A stretch of 64,000 nucleotides of DNA from Lateolabrax maculatus. Lineage: Eukaryota; Chordata; Actinopteri; Acropomatiformes; Lateolabracidae. Shown in pieces: positions 38,001-53,300 of the stretch. Positions within the stretch are counted from its first letter, which is position 1. Every line of letters begins with the position of its first letter. The notes below the pieces were generated by a model. That model was not told where the DNA came from. It saw only the letters and a list, made by a program, of their open reading frames with translations, and did no database searches. The translations under genes were made by a program, and so were the position numbers. Where the stretch lies: NCBI GenBank assembly GCA_031216445.1, contig CM062210.1, positions 20,708,501 through 20,772,500 on the forward strand, read 5' to 3'.

Positions 38001-41000
38001 TTTTTAAGTTTTCAGACACACTAAAAAATCTCAAATACTGTTTTAGTGTGATAAATTGTTGTAAGCGATTTTTGCCATTTTTGAGTGTTGGCTAACATTA
38101 GTAACAATGCTAAGCTAAAGTTAAGCCAGACAGTGAACAAAGCCCAGTCAAACTGTATCTAAGCCTACTGTCTCACCCTGATGCTCCCAGGTACTGATAG
38201 GCACCGATTGATTTAACGTAAATCGATACTCTGTAGTACCGACGTAATTCCCTCACTACCCTTAAAAGCGCACCTGTGAGTGTTCAATGACGTCGGCATG
38301 CTCACATTGTCACAAAGACGATGCTAACGTGCTGATGTGTAGCAGGTGACCATGATCCCCTTCTGAGTTCAGCATGTTAACATTTGATAATTAGCACTGA
38401 ACACAAAGTACAGCTGAGGCTGATGGGAATGTCCTTAGTTTTACAGGTATTTGGACAGATCACCGAAGTGATTACAGTTCATGCTGAAGGGAACCTGAAT
38501 GTCGTGCCAATCAAAAGTTGCTGGGGAATTTCAGTTTGGACCAAAGTGGTGAACGAACTGAGTGACGTTACCATTCCTGGAGTGAGATGAACACAGTTTG
38601 TGACTGAGAGGGAGACACTCGTGCCACTGTTTTTGGTCTCTTTCCAGCTCTGCACGGCTCCTTTCATCCATTCATTTCACCATCAGAGACACAGAAACAC
38701 TACACCCATGACTGTGTTGTTGTTTCATCATGTGCAAAACTGTGTTGTCTCCAACAATGAGGTGTCCTTTTATCTGGCATCAGTGTAATGTGCCTAATCC
38801 TGTAGACGCTGTGGGAACTCAAACAGAAATGTTTAAAAGTGACTCTTAGTTTCAGATTTTTTGCTCCAGAGTTTATTTCCTAGGACTGTTTGGTCAAAAG
38901 GGATGTAAGTTGCAGGTTCTGTTGTATTTTTTCTCATGTTGTCACTGTCTGCACACTTATCTTCTGTTGAGCAGTGTTAGAATCTAAAAACTGCACCCAC
39001 CCCCTTGCCTGTGAGCTGTATTTAGGCCCAAGCTAATAGCCACACACTGATTGATGTCATTGGAAATGTCCTGGAAGTGGATCTCCTTAAAAGGGTGAAA
39101 ACCCTGAACAAGACTCAGTTAGCTTGACTTCTTAAATCAATTCCTCTCCAGTGCCATGGACAGGGTTCTTAGGACACTTTCAACTGCTGTTTGGGGGAGA
39201 CGTGTGTAAAAACATTTGTACAATCACACTTCAAAATACTCACCAAGATCAATTGTTCTGGGAAACAGGTCCCTGGGCGATTAGTGAGTTCAGTGTAAAA
39301 ACATAACAAAAGCTAGTTGTGTTAAAGTAACTCTTTGCTGGTCTGTCTCAGGCGGTGATGAGACGGAGAGACAACATCCAGGCTGAGTTTGAAGCCAAGA
39401 ACGAGGCCCTGGCATCCAGAAAAGTGGACCAAGAAGCAGTAAGAGCACTTTTCAATCTGCACACACTGACAGAAAAATTCAGACGCACACACACTCCCCT
39501 TCTCCCTCCCCCCGAGCCAGCCGGTGTGTTTGTGCGTCCTCCAGTCGTCTTCCCAGAGATTAGGTGTAATAAAGTGGAGCATGTAGTGGTACCTCTCCCA
39601 AAGGCCCACCCTCAAGCTCATATTGGGGAGGAAAAAGGGCTTCCTGGGAGGATTATCAAGATACCCAGGCCCGTCGGATGGAAGTCAGTCCTCAGCTCAG
39701 TGGGAATAAGAGCCGTCAATATTATTTCACACTGTAAGCTCAGCAGCTCATCGCGGTGTAATGAAAATTCCCATATCCTCTTTAGACGATGACTCGCTTC
39801 AAAATGTCAGGAGACAAAGGACGAGGGCGGAAAGTTAGGAAAGCAAAGGACAAGGCTATTTCTAGACACTTTACTGGAGGTGTTTGCATCCATTTGCGTC
39901 TGTGTGTGAATGTCTGTGTGTATATAGTTTGCAGGTGTGTGTCCCTCTCGCCCAGCTGATATACAAATCCATCTGTGAGATTTTAATTAAGAAGCCGGAC
40001 TGAGATTTTACCCTACAGACTTGTATTGTATTCCTGCTTTAATTAGTTGTGTGTGTGTGTATGTGTGTGTGTGTGTGTGTGCCCAAGTAATGGAGCAAAA
40101 TGTAAGAACATTTCTTTGTTTAGAGAAATGTTCTGTTTGCGTTCATCCCGTCCTAAATAAAGGTCCAGTGTAAGTGAAGGTGGACAACATTCATAGTGCT
40201 TGTTTCACACAAAAAGACATTCCAAAGTTTATCTGAAGTTAAGTTGTGGCTTCAGCAGTCTGAATTAATCAAGTCTTCCAAAATTGCAAATCTATGCTTT
40301 AACCCTGACTTTGCTAATTTTCCCTTTTTTGCTGAGAGGGAAAACATTTTTGAAATGAAGTTCTTTATGCACACTGGGTTGGAGTAGGTTTCCCCCGGGC
40401 CTGTACTGGATCCATAGTGTACTGACCAGTGGAAGGGTCATGAACATCACAAAGGCTGCTAGCAGGCCTTTAGACTCAAAGCTCTTTGCTTTTTGACGTG
40501 ACCAACAAATAGCTGAATGGACTTGTGTTTGTACACGTGGACCACTGAGACACAGCAGTGCAAAACTGACCCGACTGGTTCGTAGCATCTATTCAGTCAT
40601 AACTGGGAGGCACATTCCGTGACTGAGCTGCCTGAAACACTTTTTTTATCGTCTCTGTGTGGGGCGGTATGTGTCTTCGTAAGGATGCCGTCAGTTCTTT
40701 TGGCTGTCAGGTGTGAAACAACACAGAATTAAATTCTTCTGTTCTTCTGTAAACATTTGCTCGACCTTTATTGGGAAAAAAACACTGAGATTTTTCTGTG
40801 AGTCAATTTTCCAGTGACAGACTGAATGTGTTTATGACACAGCATAGCCAGCAGGGGGCAGTGTGGCTATAATCTAGCAGCACACAGTAAGGAACGGGGT
40901 TCCACACCCCACATAAACATATTCCACAATTATTAAGAGATTTTATCAATGTAAAGTTGAGGTTTTTTAAAGAGTAAGATATTGTACACTTTTAAATGAA

Positions 41001-41467
41001 TAATTTTCTATTGTTATATGGGTAGTTTTACTAAAGGACCTAAACACTTCTTCCAAAACTGCTGTAACCAAGGTTTGTTTAATCTGGATTAAATTTAGTT
41101 GGTAGTGGGGATAAAGTGTAAATTCTCACTGACATTAGTCTAATATTAGTAGTTAAAGACACCGATGCATCAGTAAGATGTTAAAAGTTATGTTTTGCTT
41201 ATGTAATTGTGTAAATCTGCTTGCGGGCCAGATAGTCAATCAGGTTTTCTGAAGCCAGGGTATGATGTTTACATGGTCAATGCATAACCAGTATACTCAC
41301 AAAAACAGAGATCATAACAGACACTAGTGTGCAAGTGTAGGACTCCAACCAGCACCAAGTTCTGTACACGCTAAAATACTTTGTTACTTATCACATTTAT
41401 AAAGTGATTTAGAGCATACTGAAGATTACTGATTACACAGTCACTACAAACTGTGCACACACACTGT

Positions 41468-41505
<38 letters not shown>

Positions 41506-41600
41506 CCTAATAGGTATTTTAGCCATAGCCTTTGCCTGTTTGGATCCATATTACTGCAGTAACATTCAGGCCACAGATCCCCACAGTTTATATTTATATA

Positions 41601-41633
<33 letters not shown>

Positions 41634-41905
41634 AAATGGTAAATGGACTGCATTTTTATAGTGCTTTTCTAGTCTACTGATCACTCAAAGCGCTTTTACA
41701 ATACATGCCTTCATTCACCCATTCACACACACATTCACACACTGATGGCAGAGGCTGCCATGCAAGGTGCCAACTGCTCATCAGGAGGGGTGCAGTGTCT
41801 TGCTCATGGACACTTCGACACTTTTCTCTGAAGGAGCCAGGGACCGAACCAGGAATATTCCGATTACTGGACGACCGTTCTACCTCCTGAGCCAGGCCGC
41901 CCCCA

Positions 41906-41943
<38 letters not shown>

Positions 41944-44900
41944 ATATTATATATATATGTGTGTGTGTGTGTGTGTCTGTGTGTGTGTGCGTGCTGCAGA
42001 GAAGCCAGAGTTGAGCATGCTTTGTTTATTGAACTTGAGTAAATGCCACTGTCAGTGTAAATGTCAGCAAGCTTATCCCTGCTCGGGCTGCATTCAGCTG
42101 CACGATAACATCTGATTATCTGCAGTCTGAGGAGAGGTAATATCATGTGTGCTTTAGGCTCTTCATACAGTCTCAGTCTCAGTAGTAACTCTGGTTACAG
42201 TGAAATCAACTCACCAGTCAGTGAAAAGAAAGCTGCCTGATGCCGTGGGTGTTTGTTCAGTAATTCTCTAATGGCTATCTAATGCTGCTGTAATGGGTAA
42301 GAGGTCACTGACTTATGAACCATAAGACCATGCAATAAAACTTAATGTCCACTTATTTGTAACTCTCCAACTTCCTCCTCTCATCCAGCCACAGTGTAGT
42401 AACTTTATACAGCACAGGAGAAAAACCCCACTCACTGAAACAGATCATGTATCTGTTTCAGAATGGCGAGCTGGGTCACAAAAGGACATTTACATACATT
42501 TCCACTAATTGGAGACTGCCACTGTTTCATGCTGCAGATAGTTAAATGCGTTCCACAACCTTTTCACATTTAAGTTACTGTACAACTGTTTAGTCACAGG
42601 CCGTTTCGACAGGGATCTTCAGATGATGTATGGTACAATCGTGATCATTTCATTCAGTTGTCTAATATTTGGTTTATCCATAGACGCCTAAATAGCCAGG
42701 CTGCTCAGGTGCTCAATGGCTGGGTGGTTGCTCTCAGGGCTCCTTGGGTAACCCCTTTCCTTTATTTAAACTTGCTTTGTACAGATGTCTTTGAATGAGT
42801 ATGAGACAGCAGGTATTATGTGAAACCAAAAGTCATAATGGACCATGTCTGGGATCATGTCAAACTCAAGTAAACCTCTAATAAAACAATCTCTTTAAGC
42901 AATAGTAACTGATTTATGGCCATTGGGGGGCAGTAGAACCAGCTATTCTTTTGGAGGCGTATTTGTGTCCTGCTCCATGTCAGGCTTCCATATTACACAT
43001 TTTCCTTTGATCCACTGTTTGTACAAAAATATTGATTGTGCAGCTTAAGTAGGGATCGCTCATATAGCCATTAATCATCAGTATTTTTATTGTACTGTGT
43101 GAGTTTTTTTTGTCCAGTTGTTTGTATTTGTATGACAGGCCTGTTTAGGAACAGCTGTGGTGTGTGGAGCTGGTCCACATACATCAAATATTGAACATAT
43201 GCTCTCACTCCGTTGTCCTGTCAGAGCATAAGGCTACTTCAGCAACATTCTTGAAGGCTTAATATGACTTAAGCTTAGCAATGCAAATACATAAATGAAC
43301 ACATAAATGCTGAAATAACAAAAACCCACTTGAACAGAGGAAGATATAAAGTAGTCTCACATGGGGGACATGATAATAAAATATTTCAGTGGAATGTTTT
43401 ATGTGTGTTTTTTAAACCTGTGTCCTGAAACATGTACAGTAAATATATAATTGTGCATGTTTTTGTAATTAGTTTGCCCTGATTAAGTTTGACTGACATC
43501 TAATCAAAACAAAACTCACAAGTGTCCCTCAAAATGTTCCCCAAAAAGTCATCACAATAATATCAGTAAGAACAGGAATGATGACGAACAGAGGTGTTGA
43601 CTTGAGCCACATGACTTGGACTCGAGTCCCGAAACTGATGACTTGACTTAATCCAAACAGGCCCACAGCAGCTTGCAAAACACTCACACTCAGCATGGAA
43701 ATGACTGTAACTGTGTAGCAGGAGAAACACTCTCAGGCAAACCTCAGAAGTTTGATTTTAAAAGTTATAAATGACATTCCTTATTCCTGTAAATTTACCA
43801 TCCTGCTTTTAAAAAATGGCATTCAGTTTGAGGTGTGCATAAACACGCATTGCACTCCTAAAACAAAGTACAGCCTAAATCGATGCAGCAGAACCAGATA
43901 TATTGTCTTTTTTTATTCCATGCATTCTTGTTCCTTTTCAAAGTCTCAAGGCTTTATACTACTTTTCCCACATATGCAGTGGAAACACACTTTGACGTGT
44001 AAAATCGGTGGAGTTCCCCTTTAACTTGGACTTAAATTGTAACTTTATAACTCTTGACTCTCTCAACAATTACAATAATATATCTGACAATGACAGACAC
44101 ATACACATATCCCAGCACACTGACGATGTCATGTTTCTGTCAGACTGATGTTTTCTCTCTAGAAGCGTTCAGTCACTGCTCTGTGTGTTTGACTCGCAGC
44201 TGCAGGAGGAGGTGGACGGTCTGGCCGACCGGGTGGAGCTGGCCAACAACGCCCTGAAGGGAGACTGGTCCCGCTGGCAGAACAGCATGAGAACTGACCT
44301 CAAATCAGCCTTTCTGTCCACTGCCGAGAAGAACGTGGATTACTACGAGAAGGTGAGCTCAAGGTTCAGACCACACACCGTAACACCACCAAACACTAAA
44401 ACGCTACTCTGAAACCATATAGATAATTCCACCAGGAAAGGCAGCAGTCTATTGATTTAGCATGAAGGAAAACATCCATAAACAGCTTATTAGAAAACAT
44501 TACTGTAGACATATTAGAAGATGTGAGAAAAACATAGGGTGAAATTACATGGAGTTCAGTAAGAACCTCTCAGTTATCTTCAGTTGTCCACTGTTGCCAC
44601 TACTAGTGCCTGGTTATCAGTTTATTTTAGGCATGGAGGACAAGACTGAAACAGAACCAAGACAGTTATCGCTCCTTGTCACTCGGGCAGTCACCTCCAG
44701 CTCTTCGCCTGAGTGTGGAAGCCTACTCGGGATTTTAACTCAAAGTCCAAATTATTAGCTTTTCCAGAGCTGCCACCCACACTCCTCAGTCCTCAGGTGA
44801 AGCTGGATCTGCTGTCATGGAAGTGGATCACTTGTCACCTCGACATGGAACTTTGGTCAAGTGAAGGACAATGTTTGAACGGAGGCGTACACGACCACCT

Positions 44901-47900
44901 GTTACTCTAACTTACCAAGGTAATGACAGCTGAAACATCTCCATGACAACTGACCAGCTGCTGAGTGGACCTTAGGTTTTTTGGTAAAATTAAACTCACA
45001 GTGGGTCAGGATCTCTAACTTAATTAATTAAACTTAAAGTGAGTTATGATATTTCTCTGTCATTAGTGTTGTATTTAGACTTATTTTGCTAATGTTTAAT
45101 GTATCGTATCGTGTAATACTCTGAAGTGACTTTATGAGATTAAGATTTAATACTGACACTTATTGTCGTACAGTATGATGTCAGTATACATTTTTAGGGA
45201 CTGTCAGTCGTGCGTCCTGTCATGAGTTTCTCCAGATAACCAGGGAGCATTGGCACAATATTATATTAACATAATATATTATATATATATATAATATAAT
45301 ATTACATGATATTACATAGTGGCATAGTGCAGTTCAAACGGAATCAGATTGCAAACACGCCACTGTGGTTTGTAGCCACAGAGGCCTCAATCTTTAAAAT
45401 GTCAGCTGTTTTAAAGTTTGTTTCAAGCACCTCCTTTTAAAATGCCATCCTCGACTCATTTGTACAGATCATGTGAACTAATGAAGCCGGGTGCTCGTAT
45501 GTTTTTTCACCCAGCAAAGAGTATACATTTACACAGCCATTGATTTGTGGGGATTTTTGAGAATCAGCACAAATGCGGGTAGCAAAAACCTAGCTGGTTT
45601 CTTGTGTTTACAGATTGAATCTCAAGAGGATTTAACCCGAGAAAAGAGGATGGAGATATTGATAGAGGAGAGTAGGACAATCCTGTATCCAGATTAACGA
45701 GCAGGCAGCCCAGCAGAGACGGCAGGGAATTAGATGTTGGAAAAGAACAATGGAGCTAGCTGGAAGGAAGACAGCATTACAGCAGGAGTAGAATGAGACG
45801 ATGAAGCTGTTACGGTAACAATCATTTGCTCCGTTATAGGTTTTGTTAGTCACGCTGGAGTCTAAGTATGCAGTTGGGACAGAGATATACTTTCCATTTG
45901 CTTTGGATGTATTTTGGTTTTGGGAGACTGGAGCTCTGCCAGCAGAGGGTAGCGGCGCTTTACTTTTATTTCTCCTCCAACAGCCGGCCTGTAGGCAGCT
46001 CTGACATCTCCTCTGGAAGCTGCTGTTGTTACAGTTACCAGCCTTTTTAAAGTCTGCTGATCATCACAAACAAATTGCCTTCTTTGAATGAAATTTCAAG
46101 CAATTTAAAAGTTATTACATTTTTTTTAACAGTTTTAGGGTTCACAACATCAAATAGAACTAGAAAAGTTCACATTGAAATTTTTGGAGTGGGCCAGCGG
46201 GGCGAGGACGCTCACTGAACCCCGTATCATTTCAGATAACCGAGCCCTACGTGCAATAAGTTCCAAAAACGAGTGTGGAGCTTGTAATTATGAGAAGGAA
46301 TTAAGTCGGTCAATCGATGTCACACACCACCTGGTGATAATTCATGTTTCATGTTTGCTTCATGAACAGTTAAAAGATAAAAACAGAGCAGGCCAATTTG
46401 GGCTCAAAAACACCATAAGAAGCGGTACAGATGACCGTATTTGTGGCACTCATCCTTTAAAATAGTCTTCCAGCGCATAAAGTACAAGTTTAACTGAAAC
46501 CTTTGTTCCACTTCGAGCGGCACAAGGCTTCACTGAGGACTGATATGTAATACGTTCATATAGTTTCAGATGTAGAAGCTGTCGCTGTTTAAAAGCTCCT
46601 ATCATCTCTGTAGCTGCACCCCTTACACATGCTTACACATTAATGAACAAATATTCCCTGCAGAGGATCACAACTTCTAAAAAAATCAACAGATTTGTAG
46701 CTTTATGTTGAAAAATCACCTCGACTTAGTCAGTCCCCCTTACCGACTCCTTGGTGCTCCGCCCTCTCGAAAACAGCGTCCGTGTCCGGCAGCGACAGCT
46801 GGTAGGTCCTGCTGTAGATGATTATGTGATTGAAAAAACCTGAACTCAAGTCTCTGTCACTTTCCACGCTGCACAGTGGGTCAGGATCTCTCTCGGAACA
46901 CGATCTTACTTCTGTAAGGCTATAATAAAGACGGCGATGTTTAGAAAACTCACAGATCTCAATGTTACAGTGTATATTTCCGGTTTCGGTTCATCTGTGA
47001 CAACGTAGAGTATCTACCGTGCAAAGCTCATGACTTCATTTTATGGTTTTGATACACTAAAAACAACTTTAAAATGACGGGCACTCTTGGGGGCTATAGT
47101 GAGATATAGAATAGGCGCTCTGCGGCGCTGTGGCGTCTAGACGGTTAAAAAACACTGACTCTGTTCTGATCTGTACAGAGAATGAAGTGAGGAGAAACCT
47201 TTTAAACTTTAACTTTCAGAGAATCCAATCCCAAAGATAACTCAAACATTAGAACAATCACGTTCTGCTGAAGTCAGATATGTAATTTTTATGTTTGTGG
47301 TAAAACTGTGGCATGACCGGGAGGTAGAAATATAAGGAGAGAAAGAAAAGGCAGGGTTTCTATTCTAAGATTACATGAAGGCCTATGGAGAGCTTGCTGG
47401 TGCTGCCATCACTATAAGCTTTTTTTCTGATTAAAGTCTCAGTCTGATTGATTCCAAAACTTACATCACTGTGAGATAATTACGTTTCCTACTTGATGGT
47501 GAAATTATGTCTGTAGAGTGAAAATTCTAGGAGTAGGAGACTTTTTAAGAGAAATTTTAAGAAGAGTTTACTGCAGCAGTCCACTCTAACTAAACGCAAT
47601 ACACACCAATGGTAAAAATCTGGAATAGTTTCAAAAGACACATAACACAAAATCAGGGATAGTGTGAAAACCGTACTTCCTTTCAATAAATGGCACATTT
47701 TGGATATAGTCCGACATCTAAGGAATCATTCAAATGTTGAATCATTCTTCTACGGCAAAGTATGGCGATATGGTGTTCACTCAAAGTGGAGTGAATTTGA
47801 GTCTTCATGTCCGTTCTATTGTGATTTATGCGAACACTGCTTGGCCGATCTCTTATAAAAGTCACAGCCATCGATTCGAGATCGGGCCGCACATTTGATG

Positions 47901-48356
47901 TATTTTTGGTGTATGTGCTTTCAAAGCTGTGGGAAGAGAAGCGCGGCGAAATACCAGGAAGACACATAATTATAATAATTATAATCATAAGTATGGGGGA
48001 TAACAATAGTGTGCCTCTGTGTTTTTACACAGCCGGCCCACTAACAAGCAAATACTGCCCTTAGTAGTGTGCTCCTATAAAGAAATGGTGTTCCCACTTT
48101 GTTGTGGAACCTGACCTCAGCTGGACCTCAGACTGTGTTGAAACTTATACATGGCTTGAATGTGCAAGTGTCCATAATATTTTGAGTGTCGATGTACTTT
48201 TGGCTATGTCATGTGAAATGAAGATGTTTTATATCTACTTTAATACAGAGTGGCCAAAATAAAAATGAGTTGGTGTTGCTAAAAAGTAGCATTTTTGTTT
48301 GTTGTTCAGTGCTGGTAACACATCAGAAGAGTGTGGTGTTTAGGTAGACTTTTTTT

Positions 48357-48396
<40 letters not shown>

Positions 48397-50362
48397 ATCC
48401 TTGTCATATTTGGGTTTTCTCTCTGCAGGGCCAGGCCATCTCTCCTGGCCTCTCCCTGCAGCAGCCCTGACAAAAACACTCATCACCCGGCACAGTGGCC
48501 TCCAGCAGGCAAATGCAATGCAACAAATGAGTACTGGTGTGCCTGAGCGTGCGTGTGAAAATGTGCCTGTACAGAAGCAGCCAAAGGGCACTTGGCTACA
48601 GTCAGTGAAAACTATTTGTTAGAAGCAGAGCTTTCAAACATTGATTGTGGCTGATCTCCGGGTACAGCCGTTGATACACACAACAACGCAGAGAAACGAG
48701 GCTGCTGTCTCCATATTTATAAGTTACACCACGCATACATTTAGCTCTTACTTAGAATATTTCAAACATGAAACATTAACGATTCTCAAAGGTTCTTAAC
48801 TTGATCAAATTAAGTTAAAATATGGACATAAGTCTTTGTCCAGCACTTTGGCTTGTTTGACACGCTATCAACCATCATCCACCGGGGTTAAAAGTGCACA
48901 ACACTAACATCAGTTTGCAAGCTGTATGGCTAATTAGCTGCTCAGTTGAAGCACTTTGAACAGCTTAAAAAACCTAAGCTGCACATGTCAACATCGGTCC
49001 TTTCAGATGGTTTTGCCTAACACCCCCATCCACACACTGCAGGCAAGGCTGGATGCCATTTATTGTCAATCGAATGTCCAAATAACATCCCGGCACCGCC
49101 CGTCCTGGCTTAAGACTCAAAAGTCGGCCGAGTGGCAGGATCTGCAGAATATGCGAACCATTTCACTTTATGTGCGGTCGAGCACGCTGCAGAAAACCAG
49201 TCACACAGCACGGCTGTATTCCGCTCAACTACCTAAAAGCACTTCAAAGTAAAGGGAGGAAAAGCTGATTGTCACGATCAATGGCATCCCCATTCTCTAT
49301 GATATGATAGAACTTTAGAAAGCAAGCAGGACGTTGATAAGCAAAATCATGTATGGAAACAAATTTTACAGGAAATAAAGTGTCTTGTCATGTGCCCAGT
49401 GTAGTGGCAGTGTGACAAAATGGCTAACAGAGCATGTCTGATGCACCTCCAAAGAACTTTGTTACTTTAGATAATCGAGAATATTAACAATACATTTCAA
49501 AGTGTTATTGGTGAGTCAACATTACATGAATGTATAAAAACACAAACATTTAATAAATTTGGGGGGCAATCTCATTGATGTGAGACTGACCAGAGTGTAG
49601 ACTAAAGAAAGGAAAAACAGACCGGCGACTCCTAAACTTTCAGATATAGTCCTGTTGGCCCTGTGGTTATACTGGGCGTGTGTCTAGTGTGGATGTGTGT
49701 AAACCAAGAGTGCTAAAATAGAGCATGTCTGCTCAGCAAAGCTCTTGTTACGATGCACAATATTTTGGCGAAGCATAAAATCCGTACATGGAGGATGATT
49801 TCATACCTTGTCCAAAGCAGTTATACCAGATTAAAGCATTCAATAGACTTTTTTTCTGATGTGATGTTGGCTATTTCCAGCGGGAGAATCCTCCACTGTG
49901 GTGTCATTCCATTGTGAATAACCTAAAGTCAATGCTTTTTTGCCTCATCTTTGGTGAGAAAATCCATCCTGTCACTGAGTGCCAATTTCAAGCCCTATTT
50001 GGACAGGCTTTAGTTCTCTGTTGTTGGTAGGAAGATTTTAACATTGCATATTCAGTGATTTCAATCCCATCCAGAGTGTGCGTGTGCGTGTGTGTGTGTG
50101 TGATATTCCGCCCCCTTCCCCCAGCATTAATTACAGCCCCAAATACCTGCTGGTATTTGGCACACTTGTCAGTCCTCTGAGAATGTATTCCACCTGAATG
50201 ATACCTGGTGTTTGCAAACGTATTCAGAAATTTGGAACGTGAAAAGCAGCAATTCCTGCCGTTGAGTTTTATCATCTTTATACTCTGTTGAGTTATGTAG
50301 GGTAAGATTTTTGGAATCCCAATATATGTTGTGTTGAAAAATCCAGAAGCCTTCAGAGCCAG

Positions 50363-50394
<32 letters not shown>

Positions 50395-53300
50395 AGTTAA
50401 TGTGGATCACATCTTATCTCACAAAATGTGTCGTTTTACATCCCATTATTGGTGTACAGTCTTCCTTCTGACATCTTTGTCAAGTCTGAACACACAGACA
50501 TGACACACATACGATGTAATTCAGTGTGACACTTTCTGCGATTACCTCCAGATGTGCACCGCAAATAAACGTCTGTAAATCCATTAGAAATCATATAAAA
50601 ACACTACTACAATGCAAACAGGAACTGTTAATAGCTAATTTGGCATACTATCAATGGTAAAAATCTGTGAACAAATATGATATTGACCCCTTGTCAGTAT
50701 ACAGTAATAGGTTGCCTTCCTATAGCCCAAGTAATAAGTAGAGAGCTGAGGAATATGATGTCAATTTACCAAAGATCAGTGTTATATTTTCTCACCCACA
50801 CCACAGTTAAGAATGTTCTTCCTGTCCAAATGGGCTTCAGACAGTTTTATTAAAATGATTAAAATAAACCACATCAAATTGATTTCATCTCAGTGACTCA
50901 TTTGGCAGAACTCCTGATTTGAACTGTACACAGCAAACCATTTAAAATGCATTCAACCCTTTTCTTCTCCTCGTCCATAACACACATTGAGCAAACAATA
51001 AGTCTCCACTGAGAGCGATCCCAAAGGATGAGATCACTCTTTGCTATGTGCTGATATTGTTATTCAGGTGCAGATGTGGGCAAGCGTAGCCACGGGGACC
51101 GTGAAGGATTTATCGGAGTGGAGCACAGAGAGCGACGGCCTATAAGAATCTAATAAGACACCTGCAGCTGGGAGGGTATTATACCACCTGGGTGGGGTGG
51201 AGGGCGAGACTGGGAAATGCAGGGGGAGGACGAATGAGGGTGGATAGGGAGATAGAGGAAGAGAGCAATGAGGGGAGAGGAGGAGACATAAAGAGCACAG
51301 AATGGGTGAGGAATGTTGGGATGGGTGGGGAGAATAAGATACAAGACATAGTAAGTTAGATATATATATATATATATACACACACATTGAAATGAGAGAG
51401 CTTTCAACTCAAATAAGGTGTTTTTAGTATGAGAATGGATAGTGACCGATGTCAACTAGTACTAAAACATTCAACTGTTCGACAGTTTGTCAAATGTGAG
51501 GATTTGGGACAATGCGATGGGATTTTTTCACCTATTATCTGTCATTTCCTAGGATACTCTTTGTAAGATCAATTGACAAAATAAACAAAACACGACAGGA
51601 TAATGGAATGCCTACTTGCAGCGCTTCTGTCAACAAAGAACTTTGGTCATGACATCTTGGGGGATTTAGGAATTTTTTTTCAACTCTTGAACACCACCAA
51701 GTAATCACTTTAACCTTCAAGTCCTTCTGACAGTTATTCCCACATGACATGCATGCACCATTAACACAGAGTGACAGAGGAGCAGGCAGGGAAGGACGAG
51801 TGTGAAGCGAATGACAGGACAAACTTACCCTTTACCATACACGACTGTTTTCTTTTTTCCTTTTTTTTTTTTTATTGCTTTGGTTCGAAGCCGCAGCACA
51901 TCGGATATGAAAAGAAACAGTAACAGCCACGGGTATCAGCAGCTTCACCCGAAGCATCAGCCCACACTTTAAGTTCACTAGTGAACAGAAAGAGGATTTG
52001 TGTACACGCAAAGGCTGAAGTAAGACTAAGGGCCACAATGTGCAGGAAACCCACCCATAGACCAATATCTCAATGTGAACTCTGACCTCCACTTGGACCA
52101 ATCAGTGGGGAGGATCCTCCTGCACTGAGCACAGTATCTTACTGTCTTACTGAGAAGGAGGAGGAGCAGCAGGTCCCGGGAGGCGCTCAGAGCCAACGGG
52201 TACAAAGAGTGGACAATGAGAATCCCACCCTGACTTGACCAGGACAGAATCACAAATCACAATTTGCCTTAGGTGGCTTTACAGCCTCCACAGCACACAA
52301 CACCCTCTGACCTGAGAGCCTCGATTCGGATAAGGAAAAACCTTTTAACAGGGGGAAAAATGGGAGAAATCACAGGAAGAGCGACATAGCAATGATCCCT
52401 CTCCCAGGACGGACAGACAGGAAATAGAGGTTCCGTGTACAGAGTAGACCAACAAAATCCCAATATACACAAATGATGGTGACAAAATATCTGACACATG
52501 TAGGTTATAAAACATATGTGAAGACTTCAGTGGCCGCCAAGAAGAACCTGAGCCGCAGGACCTCCTCTCCACCATGGAGACTTTGAGGACAGGACACGCA
52601 AACACAAATGCTAATTCAGATTAGCATTAAGTGCACCTTAGAGTACCTTCACCCCTCTGCATATCCACACATAGTGTATACGCTGCCTTCTTACTGGTGT
52701 TGTACCAAATTGATGGCATGGCTGGAGACAGAGAGGACGGTCGATGAAGAAGATCTTAGAAGAAAGAACGCCACAAATTCTGGGCGAAACCACTATGTGT
52801 GTGGGCTTGCACAGAAAGTAATAGCAACATGTGTTTTTATGCGTGTGTGTTGCTCTTCAGACACTTAATGCATTACATCATTTACAAGAAGACCTTGATG
52901 ACTGATGGACTGCTGCAGTAGGTGTTAACACTGTCAAACAGGGAGAAGAGACTGATTTAGTGGTACAGCACATACTGGAGATGGGATTGCCTTGGTTTCA
53001 TGTATGGATGTGACAAACCTCTGGCTAACTGTGTGATAACTTGTATCTGTAATGTCAGGAATAACAACCCTGTGCTGCTGTAATGTGTCAATGCACGCTG
53101 GCTGGTAAAAATACATGTGCTTCAGTAAATTAAGTCTAAACCACACTGCGATCAGATAGCTGTGTGTGGGCGTAGCAGAATGAGGATGCGCCGATATTTG
53201 CAATTCTATTAGCACGTCTACATGCAGTTTTCATCCCAGTTGTTCCTCTTGCAGTCTGCATATTGTCATATAATAGCAAGACAGGAGAGAAGTGACATTC

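Larger units (their letters stand above)
39439..44199 (+). other. snx7: snx7 intron 7
   Basis: This 4.8 kb intron carries several CA/TG microsatellites, a tRNA-derived SINE (41634-41904) and a perfect 11-bp hairpin (42435-42461). No additional exon is seen. Confidence 0.8.
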
